Positions 6,442 to 12,701 of a stretch of 15,660 nt of DNA are shown in pieces. The DNA is taken from assembly GCA_026414955.1 (NCBI GenBank), contig JAOAIA010000033.1:1-15660 (forward strand). Reading direction: 5' to 3'. The stretch's first letter is position 1; each line of letters starts with the position of its first letter. This stretch comes from Candidatus Bipolaricaulota bacterium (GTDB taxonomy: Bacteria; Bipolaricaulota; Bipolaricaulia; RBG-16-55-9; DRXL01). Position numbers and translations under genes: made by a program. The notes under the pieces were generated by a model. That model worked only from the letters and a program-made list of their open reading frames with translations, did not search any database and was not told the DNA's origin.

Positions 6442-7008
6442 ATGCTCAAGCGCGCCATAGTCATCGCGCTCTTTCTGTTGGTTCCCTTAGGAGTGACGGC
6501 AATAGTCTTTGGAGTGGCCCAGCAACAAAAGCCGACCGATATTCCCAAGGGGCACGTCTCGATCAAGGTGGGAGCGCCCGTCGAACTCTGCTTCCGGTGC
6601 CATAAGAATCCCCCGCCCCTGCCCACAGAGAAGACGTCGTTCTGCTCAACGTGTCATATCAATATTCACATAGAAGAGACGGAGTTCGTCGACGTCGTGC
6701 GCGTGGGGAATCGCTCCAAGCACCCGGTCGAGTTCAACTGGACAGCGGCAGACTGCTCGTCGTGTCACACCAAGCCGCATAAGACCAAAGCGGCGCTCCA
6801 CCCGGTCACGGAGAGGCAGCCGTTGAGCGCCTTCTGTCAGCCGTGTCACTTGAACCCGGCAGAGCCGGAAAAAGCCGTCGGCGGCCAAGAGAAGGCCGGG
6901 GAGTTCTGTGCCGCGTGCCATCACATTGGGATAAAGCCGACGCACGTGAAGGCCCCCGCGGGGGTCAAAGTGAATTTCTGTTATGGCTGCCACAAGATGG
7001 CGCCGTGA
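6442..7008 (+). CDS. Hexaheme c-type cytochrome, paralog 1
   Basis: A 188-residue exported electron carrier. An N-terminal hydrophobic segment (about 5-25, ending GVAQQQ) is a signal peptide or membrane anchor. Six CXXCH motifs lie at 50-54, 68-72, 105-109, 132-136, 156-160 and 180-184. Additional histidines (H38, H76, H94, H113, H120, H161, H168) are enough for bis-His ligation of all hemes. The start at 6442 is preferred because AAAAGGAG (6425-6432) is 9 nt away, whereas the ATG at 6433 directly abuts it. Probably the last gene of the maturation operon, placed behind repeat copy 2. It is closely related along its full length to the protein encoded at 7149-7700, showing tandem duplication. 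Likely a periplasmic shuttle to NrfA or to the octaheme protein; I do not recognise a named family. Confidence 0.87.
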   Translation: MLKRAIVIALFLLVPLGVTAIVFGVAQQQKPTDIPKGHVSIKVGAPVELCFRCHKNPPPLPTEKTSFCSTCHINIHIEETEFVDVVRVGNRSKHPVEFNWTAADCSSCHTKPHKTKAALHPVTERQPLSAFCQPCHLNPAEPEKAVGGQEKAGEFCAACHHIGIKPTHVKAPAGVKVNFCYGCHKMAP

Positions 7009-7011
7009 ACT

Positions 7012-7040
7012 TTGACCGAGATCAGTTTTGAAAATATCGT
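7012..7040 (+). promoter_or_regulatory. Candidate promoter with FNR/CRP-like dyad (site 3) for the second hexaheme gene
   Basis: TTGACC (7012-7017), a 17-nt spacer and TATCGT (7035-7040) make a fair sigma-70-type promoter. The same bases form TTGACCGAGATCAG (7012-7025), an 8 of 10 match to TTGAT-N4-ATCAA with the TGA-N6-TCA core. If both are real, the regulator would overlap the -35 element and repress. Alternatively, the dyad activates a start site about 40 nt downstream. The 10-mer GAAAATATCG (7030-7039), shared with the ArsR upstream region, overlaps the -10. Confidence 0.45.
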
Positions 7041-7098
7041 AAATCATAGACAGTGGCTGTGCAGAGCAGATACACTCTAGGAGCAAAACAGAGCCCGG

Positions 7099-7108
7099 AA
7101 GGAGGTGA
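7099..7108 (+). other. Orphan Shine-Dalgarno-like sequence
   Basis: AAGGAGGTGA is as strong a ribosome binding site as any in the window, but no ATG, GTG or TTG lies at a usable distance. The next gene starts 40 nt further on with its own AAGGGGG (7134-7140). It may be a relic of an earlier start or a ribosome standby/anti-anti-SD site. Confidence 0.35.
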
Positions 7109-7148
7109 GTCACAAAGACCAAAATCTTAGAAGAAGGGGGTCATAATT

Positions 7149-7700
7149 ATGGTGAAACGATGGGGTCTGCTTGCGACACTCGTGGCGATCGCTGGGATTG
7201 TGGGCGTGATGGTCTTTGCCATAGCGCAGCAGCCGCCGCCGTTGCCCTCAGGGCATATTGCTATAGCTCCGGGCAGTGCGGCAGGCATATGCTTTGAGTG
7301 CCATAAGAGCCCGCCGCCGCTCAAGCCGGAGCAAGCCAGCTTCTGCCAGACCTGTCACATCACGACGCACATCGTCGCCAGGCCTGGCTTCACGGTGGAG
7401 CGGCCGGGGCCGCGAGCCAAACACGTGCTGGCTTTTGATTGGGCCGCTGCAGAGTGCAACAGCTGCCACACGCCGCATAAGACCAAGGTGGCTAAGCACC
7501 CAGTTAATGAGCGACAGCCGAACAGCAGCTTCTGTCTCCCCTGCCACGAGACGCCCACTGTCAGGGGCATCACGGGACAGGAGAACACAGGAGAGTTCTG
7601 CGCGGCGTGTCACCATATCGGGCTCTCCCCGACGCACGTCGCTGCTCCGCCGGATGCGAAGGCGGCCTTCTGCTTCGGGTGCCACAAGTCAGGTTTGTAA
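7149..7700 (+). CDS. Hexaheme c-type cytochrome, paralog 2
   Basis: A 183-residue exported cytochrome with the same plan as the preceding hexaheme protein: an N-terminal hydrophobic segment (about 5-25, ending AIAQQ), a proline-rich stretch and six CXXCH motifs at 48-52, 66-70, 103-107, 129-133, 151-155 and 175-179. Shared blocks include CHKxPPPL, SFCxTCHI, PHKTK, HPVxERQP, GEFCAACHHIG and PTHV. The conserved non-motif histidines suggest the same heme stacking. AAGGGGG lies 8 nt before the ATG. Unlike paralog 1 it has about 140 nt of upstream DNA with a promoter-like sequence and dyad, so it is probably expressed separately. A hairpin follows the stop. Likely an alternative periplasmic carrier used under other conditions; the partner is unknown. 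Confidence 0.87.
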   Translation: MVKRWGLLATLVAIAGIVGVMVFAIAQQPPPLPSGHIAIAPGSAAGICFECHKSPPPLKPEQASFCQTCHITTHIVARPGFTVERPGPRAKHVLAFDWAAAECNSCHTPHKTKVAKHPVNERQPNSSFCLPCHETPTVRGITGQENTGEFCAACHHIGLSPTHVAAPPDAKAAFCFGCHKSGL

Positions 7701-7724
7701 ACCCACGAAAGACGAGATATGGGA

Positions 7725-7757
7725 AGAGGGCCCTGGCTGCACGAGTCAGGGCCTTCT
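7725..7757 (+). terminator. Terminator-like hairpin after the second hexaheme gene
   Basis: AGAGGGCCCTG (7725-7735) pairs with CAGGGCCTTCT (7747-7757) with one G-T wobble, and the stem can be extended inward by three pairs (GCT/AGT, one of them a wobble) to leave a 5-nt loop. It resembles the hairpin at 2890-2923 in sequence (AGAGGGC, TGGCTG). No clear T-tract follows. Confidence 0.6.
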
Positions 7758-7782
7758 ATACTTATGAGCTGATAGTTATCAA
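7757..7782 (+). promoter_or_regulatory. Candidate -10 element and FNR/CRP-like dyad (site 4) before the beta-helix gene
   Basis: TATACT (7757-7762) is a good -10 hexamer, identical to that before the Res operon. CTGATAGTTATCAA (7769-7782) matches TTGAT-N4-ATCAA at 9 of 10 positions, the best such site in the window. It would overlap the transcription start and immediately precede the ribosome binding site, a position expected for repression rather than activation. No -35 is evident. Confidence 0.45.
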
Positions 7783-7797
7783 CAAGGAGTGACAGCG

Positions 7798-9597
7798 ATG
7801 ACGAACCTTCGACAATCGTTGGGTATCGGCTTTCTCTGTGTTCTTCTTCTGGGCTTTCTCAGGGCTGGGGAGAAGGCAGGCGCCCAAAACTGCACCGTCA
7901 CTGTCCAGCCGGGGCAGTCCGTTCAGCAAGCGATCAATGCTGTCAATGAGGGCGCACTTATCTGTATAACTGCGGGTACGTTCACTGAAAATCTCACTCT
8001 GGCGAAGAGCCTCTCGCTGCGTGGTGCCGGAAGAGCTCAGACGGTTCTCCAAGGAACTGTTCGCATCGAACGCGATCAAGAGATCAAAGTGACTCTGATA
8101 GCCCTGACTGTGACAGGCTCACGCCTAGGCGCTGCGGTGCGCGTTGCCGGCAAAGCGAACGTCACCCTGGAAGACGTCGCCCTCACCGAGAGCTTTATGG
8201 GCGTGCTCGCTGTCGGCTCCGCTCACGTGGCACTCGCCACCGCTGACGTGATGAATAATCAGTTCGACGGCGTGCGCGCCGAGGGCACCTCGCTTATCAC
8301 CGTGCAGAGCACTCGGATCGCCGACAATGGCTTGGACGGCGTGGTCGTGCGCGACTCCGCTGAGCTGAAGCTCAACGAGAGCGTCATCGAGAACAACAAG
8401 CGTTGCGGGCTGCGAGTCTTCTCTGGGAAAGCTTCGGGCACTCCCAACACCATGCGCGGCAACGGCGCCGATCTGTGCGGCTTCGCTCCTGTAGCTCTGC
8501 GCAAGCCGCTCGTCCCACAGACTGACAAGACTCAGCTCGCTGTCCCCGGAGATTTTCAGAATCTCCAAGAAGCGCTAGATGCCCTCGCTCCCGGGGGAAC
8601 AGTGCTCTTACAGAACGGGACATACGAAGTTGGGCTGACCATCTGGAAGCCCGTTGCGCTGCGAGGCAACGCGACGCTGCGGGCGCTCCCAGAGCGTCAG
8701 CTGGTGCTCTCAGTGATCGCTGACGCGCAAGCCGTTACCCTTGACGGCGTCACGGTGACGGGAAGTCGTGGGGATGGGTTGCTGGTCTACGGCCCGACGA
8801 CGCTTCGGAACGTGCAGAGCACCAGGCACGCCGACGATGGTGTTGAGATCGCTGGTTCGGCTGTCGTGGAGCTTTTGAGCAGCTCTGTCTCCGGCAGCGG
8901 CGACGACGGGATTTTCGTCTCCGAAAATGCCCGGCTCACTTTGCTCGATTCGACCGTCTCTGACAACGGCGGCGACGGCATCGAAGCCCGCGACTCGACA
9001 CGGGTGAGGCTCCAGAACTCCCAGGTCTCCAAAAATAAGCTGCGTGGGCTTGAGATGCGAATCTCGGCGCAGTTAGAGTTGGCTAACTCCCAGGTCATGG
9101 AGAATAAGTCCGATGGTCTAGCTCTGAGAGATTCTGTCCAAGCGACCCTCGAGTCCGCGCAGATTCTCAAGAACGGTGCCGACGGGCTGCTGGTGACCGA
9201 TAAGGCCCGCGCGACGCTGACAAGCTCAACAATAGCTGAGAACGGGAACGACGGCCTCGAAGTGAGCAGCGCGGCGACCGCAGAGATTCGGCGTACTGTC
9301 TTGCAAAGCAACGGCTCTGCCGAAGCATGTCTGCGTGCTGACCAGCTCTGCAGCGGCGTCGTCGCCATTGGCGACGCTCAGGTGCGTCTTATAGATTCAG
9401 CCGTGCGTGGGAGCGCCGACTGGGGGATCATGGCGTGGCTGCGCCGTTGCGGCGCGACGTTTGATTTCTTTCGTGGTGCGGTGGCGTTCGAGGGCACCAA
9501 TGCTATTGAAAACAACAACAGATCAGGGAATCATAAGGGCAACCCCGGCGCGCATCCGTTTGCGAATCTCCCTGATGGGCAAGTCTGCCTGCCGTAG
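7798..9597 (+). CDS. Exported right-handed parallel beta-helix repeat protein
   Basis: A 599-residue secreted or surface protein. A Sec signal is visible (about 1-29: RQ, core IGFLCVLLLGFL, then AGA before QN). The rest is a solenoid with two similar blocks. Each opens with a capping segment (VQPGQSVQQAINAVNEG from about 37; VPGDFQNLQEALDALAPG from about 249) followed by beta-helix coils. In the second block the Asp-Gly turn codons fall at 8836, 8905, 8974, 9043, 9112, 9181 and 9250, exactly 69 nt apart, with one Arg in place of Asp: a strict 23-residue coil. The first block shows the same period (8266, 8335, 8404). Such folds occur in NosD/CASH-type proteins, polysaccharide-acting enzymes and adhesins; no catalytic signature is obvious. 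Start ATG 7798 is chosen over GTG 7789 because AAGGAG (7784-7789) is 8 nt upstream. Function unknown; a surface, carbohydrate or metallocofactor role is possible. Confidence 0.85.
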   Translation: MTNLRQSLGIGFLCVLLLGFLRAGEKAGAQNCTVTVQPGQSVQQAINAVNEGALICITAGTFTENLTLAKSLSLRGAGRAQTVLQGTVRIERDQEIKVTLIALTVTGSRLGAAVRVAGKANVTLEDVALTESFMGVLAVGSAHVALATADVMNNQFDGVRAEGTSLITVQSTRIADNGLDGVVVRDSAELKLNESVIENNKRCGLRVFSGKASGTPNTMRGNGADLCGFAPVALRKPLVPQTDKTQLAVPGDFQNLQEALDALAPGGTVLLQNGTYEVGLTIWKPVALRGNATLRALPERQLVLSVIADAQAVTLDGVTVTGSRGDGLLVYGPTTLRNVQSTRHADDGVEIAGSAVVELLSSSVSGSGDDGIFVSENARLTLLDSTVSDNGGDGIEARDSTRVRLQNSQVSKNKLRGLEMRISAQLELANSQVMENKSDGLALRDSVQATLESAQILKNGADGLLVTDKARATLTSSTIAENGNDGLEVSSAATAEIRRTVLQSNGSAEACLRADQLCSGVVAIGDAQVRLIDSAVRGSADWGIMAWLRRCGATFDFFRGAVAFEGTNAIENNNRSGNHKGNPGAHPFANLPDGQVCLP

Positions 9598-9637
9598 CTC
9601 CCAAGCCCCCTAGGACTCTTCTCACGCCGTTGGCCAG

Positions 9638-9673
9638 ATGATGAAAATCAGTCATGACGCTGCGGTTCATCAT
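9638..9673. promoter_or_regulatory. FNR/CRP-like dyad (site 5) within an 8-bp inverted repeat upstream of the oxidoreductase-nuo operon
   Basis: ATGATGAAAATCAG (9638-9651) carries TGA-N6-TCA and matches the FNR consensus at 8 of 10 positions. Its left arm also pairs with a further element: ATGATGAA (9638-9645) and TTCATCAT (9666-9673) form a perfect 8-bp inverted repeat. The two overlapping dyads suggest an operator region for the operon starting at 9747. Confidence 0.4.
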
Positions 9674-9682
9674 AGACAAGAC

Positions 9683-9711
9683 TTGCTCAAACTCGTTAGG
9701 CTGGCTAGGAT
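9683..9711 (+). promoter_or_regulatory. Weak sigma-70-like promoter candidate of the nuo operon
   Basis: TTGCTC (9683-9688), a 17-nt spacer and TAGGAT (9706-9711). Only the spacing and three to four bases per hexamer support it; it lies 36 nt before the start codon of the first gene and downstream of site 5. Confidence 0.25.
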
Positions 9712-9746
9712 GGAAGGCTCGCGGAAGGACAGGAGGAAGATACTCG

Positions 9747-11357
9747 ATGAACCGACTGAACGATGCGGGACTGCGTAAGCGCGTCGGCGGGCTGTATGAG
9801 TATCATCAAGCAGAAGTCATCAAGCTCCCCCCCGAACGGCGCGCCCAAACCTGGGACGAGATCGTCCAGGGCTACAGCGACGAAGGCGCCAGAGTAGAAG
9901 CCCTGCGCTGTATGCAGTGCCAAGACCCCCCGTGCGTGAAAGCCTGTCCGGCGCATCTGGACGTCCCCGGCTACTGCCAAGCGATTGTAGACGGCGACTT
10001 AAAACGCGGGCTTAAAATTATTCTAGAAGCTTTTCCCATCCCCGGCACCTGCGGGCGCATCTGCTATCATCCTTGTACTGATGTCTGCCTCAAGGGCGTC
10101 CAGGGGACCCCTATAGAAATCCCTCGCCTGCGCCGCTATATCGCCGATCGCGTAGACCAACAGACGTTTGATTTTGAGATCCCCCCGCCCACGGGGTATA
10201 AGATCGCCGTGATCGGCTCTGGCCCGGCAGGGCTGTCGTGTGCGTATCACTTGCGACGCAAGGGGCACACCGTCGTGATCTTCGAGAAAGACTCCAAGCC
10301 CGGCGGCACGCTCAACACGATCCCCGACTATCGCCTCCCTGAAGAAGTGCTACAGGGGGAGATCGCCGTCTTGCGCGAGCGACTAGGCATAGAGATCCGT
10401 CTCAACACCCCCGTCTCCGGCGAGGGCTGCTTGGACAGACTCTTAGAAGAGTTTGACGCGGTCTTCATCGGCATCGGCGCGGTGCGCGCCCGCAAGATCG
10501 ACACGCCCGGAGCCGAACTGAAGGGCGTCTATCACGGCTATGACTTTCTCCGGCGCTTCGACAAGGGCGAGCGAGACTTGCTAGGCCGGCGCGTGGCGAT
10601 CGTCGGCGGGGGCGACGTCGCGATGGACTCGCTGCGCACGGCGATCCGCCTCTGCGACGAGGTCTATCTGCTCTATCGGCGCTCTCCCATGGAGATGCCC
10701 GCGGGCCGCGAAGAGGTCTTCGAGCTGACCGAAGAGGTCTTGCAGCAAGAGTGGCATCACTTGGCTTTAGAACTCACGACGCAGCGGCGCAAAGAGCGCA
10801 TCCGAGAGCTGTTCAATCGTCTCGAATTGTTGACGATGGAGCGCATGGCGCAGCTCGAGCATCACCTCGCGCGCGAGATCAAGGCCGAGACGTTTGCGAA
10901 ATTAGACCGAAAGATCGGGAATCTCACGGTGCAGTTCATGACGCATCCCGTGCGGGTTTTGGGCGATACGCGCGTGCAGGGCTTAGAGCTGGTGCGCATG
11001 GAGCTGGGCGAGCCAGACCAGAGCGGGCGACGCGAGCCAGTCCCCATCAAGGGCTCGGAATTCACCATCGACGTAGATACCGTGATCTTCTCCATCGGCC
11101 AAGAGATCGATCTGAGATGGTTGGGAGAGCATCACGGGCTGAAGCTTGAGAAGGGAAATCGCATTGTCACTGACGATCAATACGAGACGTCGCGCGCATG
11201 GGTCTTCGCCGGAGGGGACGCACGCCGTGGGCCGGCGAGCATGATCGAAGCGCTGGCCGACGGCCGCTTCGCCGCCGAAGCGATAGACCGAAAGCTGCGA
11301 ACTCAGCGCCCTCTCGCATCTAAAGCCTCTCAAGAGAGGGAGGGGGTAGCGCTATGA
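9747..11357 (+). CDS. GltD-like NAD(P)H oxidoreductase with Fe-S and FAD domains
   Basis: A 536-residue cytoplasmic flavoprotein of the glutamate synthase small-subunit/NfnB/DPD-like family, moving electrons between NAD(P)H, FAD and Fe-S clusters. The N-terminal Fe-S domain has C55/C58/C63/C67 and C102/C106/C110/C114. The FAD-binding Rossmann motif is VIGSGPAGLSCAYHL (155-169), the NAD(P)H motif VAIVGGGDVAMDSLRTA (283-299), and the FAD C-terminal motif AGGDARRGPASMIEALADG (488-506). A charged helical stretch (about 325-392) appears inserted after the REEV segment where GltD proteins normally run straight into a beta strand. ATG 9747 is chosen for AGGAGGA 9-10 nt upstream; a longer frame from 9654 lacks a ribosome binding site. 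Its stop overlaps the nuoA start (ATGA). No glutamate synthase large subunit is nearby, so a role as electron-input partner of complex I is the leading inference. Confidence 0.88.
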   Translation: MNRLNDAGLRKRVGGLYEYHQAEVIKLPPERRAQTWDEIVQGYSDEGARVEALRCMQCQDPPCVKACPAHLDVPGYCQAIVDGDLKRGLKIILEAFPIPGTCGRICYHPCTDVCLKGVQGTPIEIPRLRRYIADRVDQQTFDFEIPPPTGYKIAVIGSGPAGLSCAYHLRRKGHTVVIFEKDSKPGGTLNTIPDYRLPEEVLQGEIAVLRERLGIEIRLNTPVSGEGCLDRLLEEFDAVFIGIGAVRARKIDTPGAELKGVYHGYDFLRRFDKGERDLLGRRVAIVGGGDVAMDSLRTAIRLCDEVYLLYRRSPMEMPAGREEVFELTEEVLQQEWHHLALELTTQRRKERIRELFNRLELLTMERMAQLEHHLAREIKAETFAKLDRKIGNLTVQFMTHPVRVLGDTRVQGLELVRMELGEPDQSGRREPVPIKGSEFTIDVDTVIFSIGQEIDLRWLGEHHGLKLEKGNRIVTDDQYETSRAWVFAGGDARRGPASMIEALADGRFAAEAIDRKLRTQRPLASKASQEREGVAL

Positions 11358-11713
11358 TCAGCAGCTATCTGCCGTTGCTCGTGATCGCCGTGCTCAGCAG
11401 CGGGGTGATCGTTGCGGCGCTCTGGCTGGGGCACAAGATCACGCCCCGTCGCCCTACCCCAGAGAAAGAGCAGACTTATGAATGCGGCGAGACCCCCATC
11501 GGCGATACCCACCGCCCTTGGGAAGTTCAGTATTATATCTATGTGCTGATCTTTCTCGTCTTTGCGATTGAGGTCGTCTTTCTCGTCCCGTGGGCGGTCG
11601 AGTTTCGCGCCTTGGGCGGCTGGGCCTTCTTTGAAATGATGCTATTCATCGCTATCTTATTAGTCGGCTGGCTCTATGCGTGGCGGGAGGGATTGCTCCG
11701 ATGGCTGCGCTAA
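11354..11713 (+). CDS. nuoA: NADH-quinone oxidoreductase subunit A
   Basis: A 119-residue membrane subunit of complex I (ND3 homolog) at the junction of the membrane arm and quinone site. Three helices are visible (about 5-26, 60-83, 88-109). The loop motif TYECGETP (about 41-48), equivalent to the mobile ND3 loop, is intact. In helix 2 the usual FDVE motif reads FAIE (VFAIEVVFLVPWA): the Glu is kept but the conserved Asp is replaced by Ala. The start overlaps the preceding stop by 4 nt, and the end overlaps nuoB by 13 nt. Confidence 0.95.
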   Translation: MISSYLPLLVIAVLSSGVIVAALWLGHKITPRRPTPEKEQTYECGETPIGDTHRPWEVQYYIYVLIFLVFAIEVVFLVPWAVEFRALGGWAFFEMMLFIAILLVGWLYAWREGLLRWLR

Positions 11714-12198
11714 CGAATCATCACAAGAACGGGTTAGGCGGGGTCGTGCTCACGCGCCTAGAAGATCTGTTAGAGTGGAGCCGGAGCAATAGTCTCTGGC
11801 CCTTGACGTTTGGGCTGGCGTGTTGCGCGATCGAGATGATGTCGGCACAAGACTCGAAGTACGATCTGGCGCGCTTTGGCTCGGAAGTCTTCCGGCCTTC
11901 GCCGCGCCAGGCGGACTTAATGATCGTCGCGGGCACAGTTTGCAAGCGCATGGCCCCGCGCATCAAGACGCTCTACGAGCAGATGGCCGAGCCTAAATAC
12001 GTGATCGCGATGGGCGCGTGCACCATCAACGGCGGGCCATATCAGAAGAGCTACAGCGTCGTGCAGGGCGTAGATAAGATCATCCCCGTAGACGTCTACG
12101 TGCCCGGCTGCCCGCCGACGCCAGAGGCGCTCATCGAAGCCCTTATCAAGCTCCAACAAAAGATTCGTGCGGGCCGGGCCAATACCCAAAAAGTATGA
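11701..12198 (+). CDS. nuoB: NADH-quinone oxidoreductase subunit B (N2 cluster)
   Basis: A 165-residue peripheral-arm subunit (PSST/Nqo6) that holds the terminal 4Fe-4S cluster N2 next to the quinone site. Ligand cysteines are C41 and C42 in GLACCAIEMM, C107 in GACTINGGPY and C137 in VPGCPPTPEAL. KRMAPRIKTLYEQM and YSVVQGVDKIIPVDVYVPG are typical family segments. ATG 11701 is the start: GGGAGGG (11685-11691) is about 9 nt upstream, and the ATG at 11680 would add an atypical leader. It overlaps nuoA by 13 nt and nuoC by 4 nt (ATGA). Confidence 0.96.
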   Translation: MAALTNHHKNGLGGVVLTRLEDLLEWSRSNSLWPLTFGLACCAIEMMSAQDSKYDLARFGSEVFRPSPRQADLMIVAGTVCKRMAPRIKTLYEQMAEPKYVIAMGACTINGGPYQKSYSVVQGVDKIIPVDVYVPGCPPTPEALIEALIKLQQKIRAGRANTQKV

Positions 12199-12698
12199 AC
12201 GCTTTAGTGGCCGAGCTGCACAAAGAGTTTGCCTCGCAGATCGAAGAGACGGGGGAACTGCTGGGCAAGCCCGTCGTGCGCCTGCGCCGCGACGCTTTGG
12301 TCCCTTTCTGTCGAGCGGCCAAAGCCCAGGGCTTTGACTATTTGGCGTGTATCACGGGCGTTGACCGCCCTCAAGAGCGCTCTCTCGAAGCGATCTACAA
12401 TCTCTATTCGTACGAGCATCTGCAACATTTGATTGTGAAGACGCGCTGCCCCTATGACGATCCCGTCCTAGACTCGGTCAGCTCGATCTGGAAATCGGCG
12501 CTCTTTCTGGAACGCGAAACGTTTGATCTCGTTGGGATACGATTTAGAAATCACCCAGACTTAAGACGGATTCTGCTCCCCGAACCTTGGCAGGGCCATC
12601 CCCTGCGCAAAGATTACCCTCTAGAGAGAGAACAGTTCGTCAGCAAAGACGCCCAAGGGCGCGACGTCGTCGGCTTCGACTCCACGGAGGGCTGGTAG
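12195..12698 (+). CDS. nuoC: NADH-quinone oxidoreductase subunit C (30-kDa type)
   Basis: A 167-residue peripheral subunit that bridges NuoB and NuoD. The 30-kDa signature is clear: LERETFDLVGIRFRNHPDLR (106-125, the canonical E-R-E-x-x-D-x-x-G-I), then WQGHPLRKDYPL (132-143). It is a separate gene rather than a fused nuoCD. The start overlaps the nuoB stop (ATGA), and nuoD follows after 3 nt. Confidence 0.94.
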   Translation: MNALVAELHKEFASQIEETGELLGKPVVRLRRDALVPFCRAAKAQGFDYLACITGVDRPQERSLEAIYNLYSYEHLQHLIVKTRCPYDDPVLDSVSSIWKSALFLERETFDLVGIRFRNHPDLRRILLPEPWQGHPLRKDYPLEREQFVSKDAQGRDVVGFDSTEGW

Positions 12699-12701
12699 CC
12701 T

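Noticed and set aside
8821..9270. Tandem DNA repeat or CRISPR-like array (69-nt period)
   Set aside because: The period is exactly 23 codons in a single reading frame, and only the turn residues are conserved; the DNA units are diverged, so it is a protein repeat.
8787..9368. Minus-strand open frame (193 codons), Ser-rich, over the beta-helix gene
   Set aside because: Its regularity only mirrors the 69-nt periodicity of the beta-helix on the + strand.
7798..9597. Beta-helix protein as NosD (nitrous oxide reductase maturation)
   Set aside because: It shares only the solenoid fold; there is no nosZ, nosF, nosY or nosL nearby, and the two-block architecture is not diagnostic of NosD.
9747..11357. 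Authentic glutamate synthase small subunit
   Set aside because: No large subunit is adjacent; the gene is start-stop coupled to nuoA and carries an extra helical insertion.
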